Shown here piece by piece: positions 34,734-44,486 of a stretch of DNA of 64,000 nucleotides. The position numbers were made by a program, and so were the translations under genes. Below the pieces are notes generated by a model. It worked only from the letters and a program-made list of their open reading frames with translations, was not told the DNA's origin and searched no databases. This stretch comes from Mycobacteroides franklinii (lineage in GTDB: Bacteria; Actinomycetota; Actinomycetes; Mycobacteriales; Mycobacteriaceae), in assembly GCF_002013895.1 (NCBI RefSeq), contig NZ_MAFQ01000010.1, forward strand, positions 1 to 64,000, in the 5' to 3' direction. The stretch's first letter is position 1; each line of letters begins with the position of its first letter.

Positions 34734-35750
34734 ATGAAGGCCGCCGTTATCCCGGAGATCAACGCCACATGGGAACTGCGCGAGGTCCCGACACCGACCG
34801 CCGGACCCGGCGAGGTGCTGATCAAAGTGCACGCGTGCGGGATTTGCTTCACCGACGTGTGGACCACGCGGGGTGCCGCGGGTGACCTCTTCCCACTGAT
34901 CACCGGCCACGAAGTTGTGGGCGAGGTTGTCGAGGTGGGCGCCGGTGTCAGCACGCGCAAGGTGGGCGATCGTGTCGGCACCACTTGGGTGCAGTCCACC
35001 TGTGGCCGCTGCGACTACTGCAAGGAGAACCTGCCACTGTCGGGTCAGGCGGCCGTCAACTGTGCAGCGCCCCGCCTGACCGGCTTCAACGCCCAGGGCG
35101 GGCACGCCGAATACGTCGCCGTCACCGCGACGGGCACCGTGCTGATCCCGGATGGCCTGTCCTTCGAGCTTGCCGCACCGATCTTCTGCGCCGGCTACAC
35201 CACGTGGAGCGGTCTGCGCGCTGCCGAGCCGGCACTTCACGAGCGCGTCGCCATTGTCGGTATTGGCGGCCTGGGGCACCTGGCACTGCAATTCGCGGCG
35301 GCATCCGGACTCGAGACCATCGCCGTCACCCACTCGCCTGACAAGCAGGAATTGGCCCGCAAGCTCGGGGCACACGAGGTAGTCGCGAGCGGCGAAGAGC
35401 TGTTGGCCGCCGGGGGAGCCGATGTGCTTTTGCTCTGCAGCAACTCCTACGACCAGGGCGCCGACGCGTTGAAGGGCCTGCGCCACGACGGCCGCGCGAT
35501 ATCGATGGGACTCGACCCCTTGGCCGATATCGTCATTCCGACCGATCGGCAGCGGCCCTTCTTCGCCCAGCGGCAGAAGGTTATTGGATCAACGCACAAT
35601 GGGCTGCGCTATCTCACCGAGGCCCTGGAATTCGCCGCCGCCGGGAAGGTGGTCCCCATGATCGAGACCTTCCCCAAGGAGGAAGTCGGCACTGCCGTGG
35701 CCAAGGTCATCGCGGGCGACGTACGGTTCCGCGCCGTCATCACCTACTAA
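34734..35750 (+). CDS. zinc-dependent alcohol dehydrogenase (MDR)
   Basis: 338 residues; AAGGAG precedes ATG 34734. Catalytic zinc site: Cys in ACGICFTD and GHEVVG. Structural zinc cysteines: STCGRCDYCKENLPLSGQAAVNC. Rossmann motif VAIVGIGGLGHLALQ at about 165-180. Oxidises a primary alcohol or reduces an aldehyde with NAD(P)H. The divergent AraC regulator suggests substrate-induced expression. A strong hairpin follows the stop. Confidence 0.92.
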   Translation: MKAAVIPEINATWELREVPTPTAGPGEVLIKVHACGICFTDVWTTRGAAGDLFPLITGHEVVGEVVEVGAGVSTRKVGDRVGTTWVQSTCGRCDYCKENLPLSGQAAVNCAAPRLTGFNAQGGHAEYVAVTATGTVLIPDGLSFELAAPIFCAGYTTWSGLRAAEPALHERVAIVGIGGLGHLALQFAAASGLETIAVTHSPDKQELARKLGAHEVVASGEELLAAGGADVLLLCSNSYDQGADALKGLRHDGRAISMGLDPLADIVIPTDRQRPFFAQRQKVIGSTHNGLRYLTEALEFAAAGKVVPMIETFPKEEVGTAVAKVIAGDVRFRAVITY

Positions 35751-35777
35751 CGCGCGGCGCTATCCGGTAGACAGACT

Positions 35778-35818
35778 GGCCGTACGCAGGTGCTCAGCAC
35801 AGGCACCTGCGTACGGCC
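35778..35818 (+). terminator. strong hairpin after the alcohol dehydrogenase
   Basis: Perfect 16-bp arms (35778-35793 and 35803-35818) start with GGCCGTACGCAGG and flank a 9-nt loop. It lies 28 bp after the stop. There is no long T-run, as usual for mycobacterial terminators. It separates this gene from the DJ-1 gene. Confidence 0.65.
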
Positions 35819-35951
35819 CGAGGAATTATTGACGTGCCCGCGGTACATCGATGCCGCCGCGTAGGTGGATGTCCGGTGCGGTGCCGCCAAAAGGCCAACA
35901 CAGGACAGTTTTCTACGCCAGGGCCATCACTATCGAAAGCGAGTATCAGGT

Positions 35952-36995
35952 ATGTCCGAACAAACAACCAGCAAATCGGTGACGCCAGGTGCCGGGCAGC
36001 GGCCCAAGGCGCTGGTGCTGATGTCGTCGAACAAGGTGTTGCCGCTCGCGGAGCCGGCCGGGCATCCTGGTGTTTCCACAGGGGTCTTCTTCATCGAACT
36101 GGGTCAGATCCTGCAGGAGTTCGGTCCGGATTATGACTTCACTTTCGCGACGACCGATGGCCAGCTGCCGCAGGTCGACATCAACGGCCTTGCGCTGCAA
36201 TGGCAAGCGGTCGAGAAGCTGACGACCGCCATGCTCGCGACCACCGCGGAGGAGGCTCTCGGATTTGACGTGGACAAGTTCCGTGCACGTCGCCCTGAAC
36301 TGATCGCCCGCCGTGACGCCGAGCTCGATCTGGCATACCGCTATTTGGGCAACGTTCCGGTTTCCGAAGTCTTGCCCCGAACAGATAAGGAGGTCGCGCC
36401 GCTTCGCGATGAGATCGCCGCACGCTTCGCGTCGTTGCCTTCCAAGACGTACTTCTCGGCGCAACAACTGGTCGAGCGCGACCGCGACCCCGAGGACGCT
36501 TTCGACCTCGGCGACTACGACTTCGCCCATATCCCCGGCGGGCACGCACCGATGGTCGACTACGTCGACAATCCATGGCTCGGCGAATTGATCAACGTCC
36601 TGCATGAAAAGGGTGTGCTGGTCTCGTTGATCTGCCATGCCCCGGTCGCCATGGTCTCGGCCGCAAAGTACCGGGTCGACAAGGACGGCAACCCAACACC
36701 CAACACGGATAACCCGTTCACGGGCATCACGGTGACCACCGTGCCGAAATACGCCGAAATCCTTGCCTGCCAAACCGCGTTCCTCAAACTGCCCGGCCAC
36801 AAGACCCGACCCACCTACTACGTGGACGAGGCCCTCGAAGACGCTGGATTCACATTCGAGGGCGTTTTCCCCAATGCCGGTGCCCCCAAGCTCATCTGGG
36901 AGCCAAGCGTCCGCATCCTGACCGGCAACGGCCCCCAAGCCGTCGACCAACAGGCCGCCATGCTCCGCACCCTGCTCACCCAGCCAGGCCACTAG
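35952..36995 (+). CDS. DJ-1/PfpI (ThiJ) family protein
   Basis: 347 residues, longer than single-domain DJ-1 proteins owing to an inserted helical segment (about 80-175). The nucleophile elbow LICHAPVAM contains the catalytic-type Cys, and HIPGGHAPMVDY lies just before it, as in Hsp31-like members. Possible roles are glyoxalase III, deglycase or chaperone activity, none provable here. No strong ribosome site before ATG 35952. Confidence 0.82.
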   Translation: MSEQTTSKSVTPGAGQRPKALVLMSSNKVLPLAEPAGHPGVSTGVFFIELGQILQEFGPDYDFTFATTDGQLPQVDINGLALQWQAVEKLTTAMLATTAEEALGFDVDKFRARRPELIARRDAELDLAYRYLGNVPVSEVLPRTDKEVAPLRDEIAARFASLPSKTYFSAQQLVERDRDPEDAFDLGDYDFAHIPGGHAPMVDYVDNPWLGELINVLHEKGVLVSLICHAPVAMVSAAKYRVDKDGNPTPNTDNPFTGITVTTVPKYAEILACQTAFLKLPGHKTRPTYYVDEALEDAGFTFEGVFPNAGAPKLIWEPSVRILTGNGPQAVDQQAAMLRTLLTQPGH

Positions 36996-37113
36996 CGATT
37001 CCTGTGGCCGGGGCGGTCGGACCACCTTCGAGCCAAGATGATCGATCGGTGTGATGATTGGCGGTGCGAGTTCACAGCCATCTCGCCGTCTAGGTTCGTG
37101 TGAGGAGGCCAGG

Positions 37114-38385
37114 GTGACTATCCGCGCAAAAGCACCGGCGCACAGGCTTCGTGCGATGGCTGGGCGTGACCCGCATGAATCTCACCGGGTCGCGACGCCG
37201 CTTGAACTTCTGTACGACCTGACCTTTGTCGTGGCCTTCAGCGCCGCTGCGAACGAACTCGCTCATTCGCTATCGGCGGGCCACATTGGCGCCGGGCTAG
37301 TGGGATTCGGATTCGCGACGTTCGCGATCTGTTGGGCCTGGGTCAATTTCAGCTGGTTCGCATCGGCGTATGACACCGACGACTGGGCCTATCGACTCCT
37401 GACAATGGGTCAAATGGCCGGTGTCATCGTCCTGGCGCTCGGAATTCCGCAGCTGTACGCATCGATCGCCAAGGGCGAACATGTGGACAACCAAGTCATG
37501 GTGGCGGGCTACGTCGTGATACGTGCCGCCATGATTGTGCAGTGGCTACGGGCCGCACAGCAGAATCCAGAGCGCCGGTCCGCGTGCCTTACCTACGCAT
37601 TGACTATCGGTGTGGCCCAGGTGTTATGGGTCGGTGTAATCATCATCCACACGTCGGTGCCGGTGACGTTCGTGCTGGTTCTTCTTGTTACGGCCGTTGA
37701 GATGATCGGCCCCCTGATCGCCGAAACCCTGCGGGGAGGCACGCCGTGGCACCCGCACCACATCGCTGAGCGTTACGGCTTGCTGGCGATCATCGCGCTC
37801 GGGGAAGGCATAGCCGGCACAGTTGCATCGCTGTCCGCAGTAGTCGGTGCCCAAGGCTGGTCGACGGATGCGGTGCTCGTGATCATCGCGGGCGTCGGGT
37901 TGACCTTCGGCATGTGGTGGATCTATTTCGTGCTTCCCTTCGGGGACTTGCTGCACGCGCACCGTTCACGGGCTATCCCTTTCGCGCTCATGCACATCGG
38001 GATCTTCGCCTCGATTGTCGCGACCGGTGCGGGCCTCCACGTCGCCGCTTACTACATCGAACATCACACCGAATTAGAATCGCTTGCAACCGTATTGACG
38101 GTCGCAATCCCGGTCGCTGCCTACATCGGCACTGTTTACTTATTGGGCGCGATACTCATACGGCTGTGGGATCCTTTCCACGTACTCCTGGTTGTGCTCA
38201 CCGCGGTGGTGCTAGGCGGGGCAGTCTGGTTGGCCGCAGGGGGAGTGCCGATGGCGGTATGCCTGGTTATCCTCACCGGCGCGCCCCTTGTCACCGTGGC
38301 CGGATTCGAGCTCATCGGGCATCGCCATGCCTCGCAGGCAATCGCGGAATCAATCTCCAGAGGAGGTCCTGCCGAAGGCCGTTGA
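37114..38385 (+). CDS. low-temperature-requirement A (LtrA) membrane protein
   Basis: 423 residues from GTG 37114, preceded by GAGGAGG. About ten to twelve membrane helices. The LtrA hallmark VATPLELLYDLTFVVAFSAAANELA begins the first helix (in two shorter blocks), and RYGLLAIIALGEGI the central one. The family was named from a Listeria low-temperature mutant, but its biochemical function remains unknown. No operon partner is evident. Confidence 0.88.
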   Translation: MTIRAKAPAHRLRAMAGRDPHESHRVATPLELLYDLTFVVAFSAAANELAHSLSAGHIGAGLVGFGFATFAICWAWVNFSWFASAYDTDDWAYRLLTMGQMAGVIVLALGIPQLYASIAKGEHVDNQVMVAGYVVIRAAMIVQWLRAAQQNPERRSACLTYALTIGVAQVLWVGVIIIHTSVPVTFVLVLLVTAVEMIGPLIAETLRGGTPWHPHHIAERYGLLAIIALGEGIAGTVASLSAVVGAQGWSTDAVLVIIAGVGLTFGMWWIYFVLPFGDLLHAHRSRAIPFALMHIGIFASIVATGAGLHVAAYYIEHHTELESLATVLTVAIPVAAYIGTVYLLGAILIRLWDPFHVLLVVLTAVVLGGAVWLAAGGVPMAVCLVILTGAPLVTVAGFELIGHRHASQAIAESISRGGPAEGR

Positions 38386-38498
38386 GATGTCGGATGCGTG
38401 AGCGGTCGGGTCAAACTTGTGGCCGTCTCGGTCATTGGCCGCGCGGACAGTTCGCCATAGCGTCGGTGAAAACCGAACATGGACGAAGGAGTTCTGTT

Positions 38499-39647
38499 GT
38501 GGCGTTGCATCGCTCAAGCTGGATGGACAAGGACCTTGACGCGCTTGCCGAGCTGGCACGCCGGTTCTTCGAAAAGGAGTGCACCCCGAATGAGCAGCGC
38601 TGGGGCCGGCAGCAATCCGTCGACCGTGACGTCTGGAAGCGCGCCGGGGAACTAGGGCTGCTGTGCTTGAGCATTCCGGAGGAGTACGGCGGCGGCGGGG
38701 GGACCTTTGCGCACGAAGCGGTCGTCGCGATCGAACAAGTCCGCGCGCTGGCACCAAGTTTCGGCGGGCTGCTGCACAGCGCGATCATCGCGCACTACAT
38801 CAATGCCTATGGCACCGAGGAACAGAAGAAGACCTGGTTGCCCAGGATGGCATCGGGTGATGTAGTCAGCGCGATCGCGATGACCGAACCCGGCACCGGT
38901 TCGGATCTGCAGTCCATCAAGACCAAGGCGGTCAAAGACGGCGACGACTACCTCATCAGCGGCGCCAAGACCTTCATTTCGAACGGCCAGCTCGCCGATC
39001 TCGTGGTCGTCGTCGCCAAGACCGACCCAGAAGGCCGTGGCGCAGACAGTGTTTCACTGATCCTGGTAGAGACCGACCGCGAGGGCTTCCGGCGCGGACG
39101 TAATCTGGAGAAAATCGGCCAGCATGGTCAGGACACCTGCGAGCTGTTCTTCGACGATGTCCGGGTACCGCAATGCAATTTGGTCGGCACGGTCGAGGGC
39201 CTCGGGTTCATTCAACTCATGCAGCAGCTGCCCCAGGAGCGATTGGTCCTCGCTGTCGCCGCAACGGCCGCGATCGAGAAGACCGTTGATCTCACCGTCG
39301 CATACACCAAGGAACGTGAGGCATTCGGGCGGCCGATCTTCAAATTCCAGAACACCCAGTTCGTCCTCGCCGAGAGCGACACCATCAAGTCCGTCGCGTG
39401 GAGCTTCCTCGATGACTGCGTGACCAAGCACCTGGCCGGAGAGCTCGATGTGCCCACGGCCGCCAAGGCCAAGTGGTGGCTCACCGAGCAACAATGCAAG
39501 GTGGCCGACGAATGCCTACAGCTCTTCGGCGGCTACGGCTATATGCAGGAGTATCCGATCTCACGGCTCTACGCCGATGCCCGCATCCAGAAGGTATACG
39601 GCGGCACCAACGAGATCATGAAGACAATCATCGCCAAGGCACTGTGA
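38499..39647 (+). CDS. acyl-CoA dehydrogenase, LCAD-like
   Basis: 382 residues from GTG 38499, with GAAGGAG upstream. MTEPGTGSDLQSIKT, FISNGQLADL and VYGGTNEIMKTII are FAD-fold motifs. The Glu of the usual YEGT is Gly here, while QLPQERLVLAV carries a Glu at the long-chain/isovaleryl position, so the catalytic base is probably that one. Introduces the alpha-beta double bond. The stop overlaps the start of the CoA-transferase gene (TGATG), so they are coupled. Confidence 0.9.
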   Translation: MALHRSSWMDKDLDALAELARRFFEKECTPNEQRWGRQQSVDRDVWKRAGELGLLCLSIPEEYGGGGGTFAHEAVVAIEQVRALAPSFGGLLHSAIIAHYINAYGTEEQKKTWLPRMASGDVVSAIAMTEPGTGSDLQSIKTKAVKDGDDYLISGAKTFISNGQLADLVVVVAKTDPEGRGADSVSLILVETDREGFRRGRNLEKIGQHGQDTCELFFDDVRVPQCNLVGTVEGLGFIQLMQQLPQERLVLAVAATAAIEKTVDLTVAYTKEREAFGRPIFKFQNTQFVLAESDTIKSVAWSFLDDCVTKHLAGELDVPTAAKAKWWLTEQQCKVADECLQLFGGYGYMQEYPISRLYADARIQKVYGGTNEIMKTIIAKAL

Positions 39648-40768
39648 TGGGACCACTTCACGGGGTCAAGGTCGTCGAAATCGCCAGCCTTGCACCGGCT
39701 CCATTCGGGTGTATGGTCCTGGCCGATCTGGGCGCCGACGTGCTGCGAGTAGAGCGCGCCGGGGCGCCCGGTGACGGAATCGCACCGCCGGATGGTCCTC
39801 TTGACCGTGGAAAACGCACTATCAAACTGGATCTGAAGGACCCCGACGACCTGCATACGCTGTACGCACTGGTCGAGCAGGCTGATGTGTTCGTCGAGGG
39901 GTTCCGGCCCGGGGTCGCCGAGCGGCTCGGCATCGGGCCGGCGGACCTGGAGCACCGCAATTCGCGTTTGGTGTACGGGCGAATGACTGGTTGGGGGCAG
40001 CAGGGTCCGCTCGCCAGCACTGCGGGTCACGACATCAACTACATCGCGTTGTCCGGGGCGCTCGATCTCATTGGACGCTCGGGGGAACGGCCCGTACCGC
40101 CGGGCAACATCATCGGCGACTTCGCCGGTGGTGGAATGCTGCTGGCACTGGGCGTCGTCTCTGCGCTCTACGAACGCGACAGGTCCGGCAAGGGGCAGGT
40201 CGTTGACGCTGCCATGGTCGACGGGGCCGCCCTGTATACGGCGTTCATGCACGGAATGCACGCGGTCGGTTTGTGGAACCAGCCGCGGGGGGAGAACGCA
40301 CTGGACAGCGGCGCGCCGTTCTACGACACCTACGAGTGCGCGGACGGCCGTTACGTCGCCGTCGGATGCGTGGAATTCCCCTTCTATGTACAGCTTCTGG
40401 CCGCACTCGGCATCGACGATCCCGACCTGCCGTTCCAGTTGGACACATCGGGGTGGGCGCAGCTCAAGGAGGTGATCGGGGCAAAGATCAAAGAACGCAC
40501 CCGCGACGAGTGGGCTGCCGTGTTCGCGAACTCCGACGCCTGCGTGACACCGGTGCTGAGTCCCTGGGAGGCACATGAGCACGGACATAACCAGGCTCGT
40601 GAGGCATTCATCGAGGTCAGCGGACTGCGTCAGCCCGCCCCGGCGCCTCGCTTCAGCCGGACCCCCGCGCCTCGTCCCGAACCGCACACCGCGGACTCGT
40701 CCGTGCTCGCAAAGATGCTGTCCGACTGGGGGATTGCCGATGATCAACTCAAACGGCTGACCGGTTAG
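39647..40768 (+). CDS. class III CoA-transferase / alpha-methylacyl-CoA racemase family
   Basis: 373 residues. Fold signature VVEIASLAPAPFGCMVLADLGADVLRVER at the N-terminus (two blocks). AMACR catalytic residues appear conserved: His in AGHDINYIAL, Asp in GDFAGGGML and Glu in DTYECADGRY. This favours racemase over formyl/carnitine CoA-transferase activity, which uses an Asp at another position. Racemisation of 2-methyl acyl-CoA would feed the neighbouring dehydrogenase. Its stop overlaps the convergent AraC gene by 4 nt. Confidence 0.88.
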   Translation: MGPLHGVKVVEIASLAPAPFGCMVLADLGADVLRVERAGAPGDGIAPPDGPLDRGKRTIKLDLKDPDDLHTLYALVEQADVFVEGFRPGVAERLGIGPADLEHRNSRLVYGRMTGWGQQGPLASTAGHDINYIALSGALDLIGRSGERPVPPGNIIGDFAGGGMLLALGVVSALYERDRSGKGQVVDAAMVDGAALYTAFMHGMHAVGLWNQPRGENALDSGAPFYDTYECADGRYVAVGCVEFPFYVQLLAALGIDDPDLPFQLDTSGWAQLKEVIGAKIKERTRDEWAAVFANSDACVTPVLSPWEAHEHGHNQAREAFIEVSGLRQPAPAPRFSRTPAPRPEPHTADSSVLAKMLSDWGIADDQLKRLTG

Positions 40769-41775
40769 TGCTGATACGACCCTGGCGGGCTACCGGTCCA
40801 GCGACGAAACGCACGCGAAAAGGCGCTGGGCTCTGAGAATCCAAGTCGGCGCGACAGCGCGGCCACGGTTTCCTCGCCGCGCACCAGGCTCGTGATCGCC
40901 GCATCACGGAGAATCTCTTCTTTGATCTCGCGCGGCGACGTGCCCTCGTCGCGGAGTTTGCGCCGCAATGTTTGAGGGCTCATGGTCAACGTCGCTGCAA
41001 TCTCGTCGAAGCTCAGCCAGTTTCCGGTCAGACCCTGGGCAAGCAGCAGACGTACCTGGCTGGCCGTGGACGTCGCGTAGCTGCGATAGGTGATCACGCT
41101 TGCCGGCGCGTGACGAAGATAGTCGTCCAATGAACCTTCGTCACGGACAACGGGCGCCGACAAGTTATCTCTGTCGAACACCAGCGTCGGGTGATCGGCT
41201 GAAAAAACCATGGGCGCACCGAATATCAGGTCGTAGTCGTCTACCTCCACGCGTTCGGCATACGGGACTTCAACCCGACGCAGCGGTATCCGCTTTCCGA
41301 TGGCCCATCCCAGGAACCGGTGTGTCATGGCGAGCAAGGTGTCGATCAGAAGGTCCACCGGCTGCTCGATCTTGCTGAGGTCAATCGATAATGCGGCGGT
41401 GGCGCCCCGAACTGTGATCGTGATGGGTGGAATTCCGGGCACTGCCCGTTTGAAATCTGCGAACCGTTGCATCGCCGCACCGAGATCTGTCGCGTTGATC
41501 AGCGCGTAGCAGAGAAGCCGAAACGTGCCGCGGGGGACGGGCGTGAGCCCGAGTCCCAGCAGCTCATCATCCGTTTGGCGCCACAGCTCCCGAAACAGGA
41601 CGCCTGCTTGATCTGTCGTCACCCGGGAACGGCCCTCTGCCAGCAGCGTCGGCGAGACTCCGGCGGCGCCCAGCATCGTCTCCACGTCCCAGCCACAGCG
41701 CAACGCCAGCCCAGCGAAGGCCTGAACCCGCTGGATCGGGATCGTGTACGCGGTCGCCGCGTCATGAGGAGGCAC
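40765..41775 (-). CDS. AraC-family regulator of the beta-oxidation cluster
   Basis: 336 residues from GTG 41775. N-terminal effector domain, then C-terminal HTH: IAATLTMSPQTLRRKLRDEGTS and VAALSRRLGFSEPSAFSRAFRRWTG. It is divergent from the hydratase-thiolase-SDR genes (125 bp between starts) and convergent with the racemase, so it lies in the middle of the cluster. Probable activator sensing an acyl substrate or its CoA ester. Confidence 0.88.
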   Translation of the reverse strand: MPPHDAATAYTIPIQRVQAFAGLALRCGWDVETMLGAAGVSPTLLAEGRSRVTTDQAGVLFRELWRQTDDELLGLGLTPVPRGTFRLLCYALINATDLGAAMQRFADFKRAVPGIPPITITVRGATAALSIDLSKIEQPVDLLIDTLLAMTHRFLGWAIGKRIPLRRVEVPYAERVEVDDYDLIFGAPMVFSADHPTLVFDRDNLSAPVVRDEGSLDDYLRHAPASVITYRSYATSTASQVRLLLAQGLTGNWLSFDEIAATLTMSPQTLRRKLRDEGTSPREIKEEILRDAAITSLVRGEETVAALSRRLGFSEPSAFSRAFRRWTGSPPGSYQH

Positions 41776-41899
41776 GTAGACGACGCTACCGTGCTGACGC
41801 GAGCAGTTCAGTCAAGAAGGCGAGAAGTTCGGTCATCGCGGGCCAGGCCTCGGGTTCGTAACGTCATCAACCAGATTCGATGTTGCGCAAGGAGAATGC

Positions 41900-42754
41900 A
41901 TGGCCAACCGTGAGGGATTCAACCTGGACCGCCTGGGCCAGTGGACCGAAGAGCAGGAGTTCAAGGTCGAGCGGGAGCAGACGATTGCCTACGCAAAGGC
42001 AACCAACGACCCAATCGCCGCCCACCTGGAAGGCACCTACGCGCCTCCGGTCTTCGCGGTAGTGCCAGTCACCGCGATCATGGCCGACGCAACCATGGGG
42101 GTGGTTCCCGATGAGCTGATGATGCGAATCCTCCATGGCGAGCACGACTTCCGCATCCACCGGCCGATCGAGCCCGGCGAAATCCTGACGGTACGCGCCA
42201 AGCCGATCGGTATCGAGGGCAAGGACTCGGGCGTTGTCGTCACAACACTGATGGAAACCCGCAGCAATCGGGGCGATCTGGTCAACGAGCAGTACTTCAT
42301 CGGCTTTTTCCGCGGCGGTACGTTCGACGGCACCGTGGGGGAGAGAAGCCCTGAGCATAGTTTTGACGCGTCGCTGCGTGACCGTCAGCCGGACTTCAGC
42401 GCGGTCCAGACGTTCGACGAGGACCAGACGTTCCGTTACAGCGAGCCTGCGGGCGATCCGATGCCGATCCATTTAGATGACGATTTCGCCAAGGCAATGG
42501 GCTTGCCGGGCATCATCATTCATGGTCTGTGCACCATCGCCTTCACCTCGCACGCGCTGCTATCGCAGCTGTGCCCGGATGATCCCGGTCGTCTCAAGCG
42601 GCTCGCGGTGCGGCTCAGCAAGCCCGCACTACCGAAGGAAACGATCACCAGCAGGTTCTGGAACACGGGCGAGGGTACCTATGCCTTCGAGACCGTCGGT
42701 GACGAGAAGCCCGGCAAGTTCGTCATCACGGATGGCTTGGCCGAGTTCGCCTAG
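41900..42754 (+). CDS. MaoC-type (2E)-enoyl-CoA hydratase, double hotdog
   Basis: 284 residues; AAGGAG precedes the ATG. The full MFE2-like double-hotdog: a degenerate N-terminal half and a C-terminal half with the hydratase-2 motif FRYSEPAGDPMPIHLDDDF starting near residue 177; Asp and His of GDP-x-P-x-H are the catalytic pair. Hydrates trans-2-enoyl-CoA to the (3R)-hydroxy form, as needed for bulky or branched substrates. First gene of a run of five on the plus strand. Confidence 0.88.
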   Translation: MANREGFNLDRLGQWTEEQEFKVEREQTIAYAKATNDPIAAHLEGTYAPPVFAVVPVTAIMADATMGVVPDELMMRILHGEHDFRIHRPIEPGEILTVRAKPIGIEGKDSGVVVTTLMETRSNRGDLVNEQYFIGFFRGGTFDGTVGERSPEHSFDASLRDRQPDFSAVQTFDEDQTFRYSEPAGDPMPIHLDDDFAKAMGLPGIIIHGLCTIAFTSHALLSQLCPDDPGRLKRLAVRLSKPALPKETITSRFWNTGEGTYAFETVGDEKPGKFVITDGLAEFA

Positions 42755-42769
42755 AAAGGCAATGGAATT

Positions 42770-43969
42770 ATGGGTAAGAGAGTATTTGTGGTCGGCGTCG
42801 GCATGACGAAATTCGAGAAGCCCGGACGGCGCGAGGGCTGGGACTACCCGGCGATGACCCTGGAATCGGGCACCAACGCGCTCGATGACGCGGGCATCGA
42901 ATACGACCTGGTGCAACAGGCCTACGCCGGTTACTGCTACGGCGAATCATGCTCCGGACATCGCGCAGTGTATGGACTGGGCCTGACCGGCATCCCCGTC
43001 TTCAACGTGAACAGCAACTGTTCGACGGGCTCGAGTGCATTATTTCTTGCGGCGCAGGCCGTTCGCGGCGGACTAGCGGACTGCACGCTGGCGATCGGCT
43101 TCGAGAAGATGCAGCCGGGGTCACTCGGTTCCACCTACGATGACCGCGAACAGCCGATGCAGAAGCACCTGGAAGCGATGGCCGAACTTCAGGAATTCGC
43201 ATTCCCCGTCGCGCCGTGGATGTTCGGTGCGGCGGGTGTGGAGCACAATCAGAAGTACGGCTCAACCCCAGAGCATTTCGCCCGGATTGCCGTCAAGAAT
43301 CACCGCCATTCGGTGAACAACCCGTACTCGCAGTTTCAGGACGTGTACACCGAGGAAGAGATCCTGGACGCCAAGATGATTTACGCCCCAGGGCAACTCA
43401 CTCGCCCGATGTGCTCGCCGACATCCGACGGCTCAGCCGCAGCTGTGCTCGCCAGCGAGGCATTCGTCGAGAAGCACGGTCTCGCGGCGCAGGCGATCGA
43501 GATCGTCGGCCAGGCTCTGGTTACCGATGTGCCAGGGACATTCGGCGCGGGCAGCATGGCGACCCTTGTCGGTGCCGATATGAGTCGCGCCGCTGCGAAC
43601 CGTGTGTACGAGCAGGCGCAGATCACTCCCGACGATATCGATGTGATCGAGCTACATGATTGCTTCGCGCCTAACGAATTGCTCACCTATGAGGCGCTGG
43701 GGCTTGCCGGTGAGGGTGAAGGTCACAAGCTCGTCGACAACGGCGACACCACCTACGGCGGTCGCTGGGTTGTCAATCCGTCCGGTGGTCTCATCTCCAA
43801 AGGGCATCCCCTGGGCGCTACTGGTCTCGCACAATGCGCCGAACTCACCTGGCAGCTGCGCGGCACGGCGGACCAACGTCAGGTCGACGGTGCGAAGGCC
43901 GCACTGCAACACAACATCGGTCTCGGCGGGTCCGCCGTTGTCACCGCGTACCAGCCTGCTAACCGATGA
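42770..43969 (+). CDS. SCPx-type thiolase / lipid-transfer thiolase
   Basis: 399 residues, 15 bp after the hydratase stop. Active site Cys83 in [21 protein letters not shown] and [14 protein letters not shown] provide the His and second Cys-region of the SCP2-type family. Unlike classic FadA thiolases, the last Cys region is [14 protein letters not shown]. Cleaves branched or sterol-derived 3-oxoacyl-CoA. A DUF35 OB-fold partner, often needed by actinobacterial steroid thiolases, is not adjacent. Confidence 0.9.
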   Translation: MGKRVFVVGVGMTKFEKPGRREGWDYPAMTLESGTNALDDAGIEYDLVQQAYAGYCYGESCSGHRAVYGLGLTGIPVFNVNSNCSTGSSALFLAAQAVRGGLADCTLAIGFEKMQPGSLGSTYDDREQPMQKHLEAMAELQEFAFPVAPWMFGAAGVEHNQKYGSTPEHFARIAVKNHRHSVNNPYSQFQDVYTEEEILDAKMIYAPGQLTRPMCSPTSDGSAAAVLASEAFVEKHGLAAQAIEIVGQALVTDVPGTFGAGSMATLVGADMSRAAANRVYEQAQITPDDIDVIELHDCFAPNELLTYEALGLAGEGEGHKLVDNGDTTYGGRWVVNPSGGLISKGHPLGATGLAQCAELTWQLRGTADQRQVDGAKAALQHNIGLGGSAVVTAYQPANR

Positions 43970-44018
43970 ATCCTGTTATCCAACAACAATTCCCCATATA
44001 AAAGAGGAGTAATGCATC

Positions 44019-44453
44019 ATGGCCAAGGCCAACGTTTCCAAAGAGATCGCCGCGCCGCAAGAAAAGGTGTGGGCCACCATTTCCGACCCTGCGCGCTTCG
44101 AGGAATGGCTGACTGTGCATACGAAGTGGAAGGAAGCTCCACCGGCGCAGCTGTCCAAGGGCGCCACCATGAGCGAAATTCTCACGATCATGGGTATGGC
44201 CAACACCATCACGTTCACCGTTGACGAGTTCGATGCCCCGAACAGCACCACGTTTTCGGGCACTGGCATGGCCGGAGCGAAGATCAGCTTCCGGCTGACC
44301 GTTGAGCCACACGGCGATGAGGCCTCCATCGCAACTGTCGACGCTGAGTTCATCAGCCAGATGATGGTGGGAGCCATCGGGGGAGCGATCGAACGCGCAT
44401 CGACGAAGGAACTCAACGAGTCCCTCGACAAGCTCGCTGCCCTCGTCGCCTGA
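44019..44453 (+). CDS. SRPBCC-family lipid-binding protein
   Basis: 144 residues with GAGGAG before the ATG. A polyketide cyclase/START-like fold: VSKEIAAPQEKVWATISDPARFEEWLTVH at the N-terminus (two blocks) and a long C-terminal helix. Such proteins bind hydrophobic ligands. In this cluster it may shuttle or shield an intermediate, by inference from position between a thiolase and a dehydrogenase. Confidence 0.85.
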   Translation: MAKANVSKEIAAPQEKVWATISDPARFEEWLTVHTKWKEAPPAQLSKGATMSEILTIMGMANTITFTVDEFDAPNSTTFSGTGMAGAKISFRLTVEPHGDEASIATVDAEFISQMMVGAIGGAIERASTKELNESLDKLAALVA

Positions 44454-44486
44454 CGTTCGATCATTCACTTACAGAAGGAAACTCAT

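Noticed and set aside
37914..38498. 195-residue extension of the acyl-CoA dehydrogenase frame
   Set aside because: It overlaps the end of LtrA in another frame; GTG 38499 has a proper ribosome site and fits family length.
39569..40747. 392-residue minus-strand frame opposite the racemase gene
   Set aside because: The plus-strand CaiB/AMACR protein has all family motifs; the opposite frame has none.
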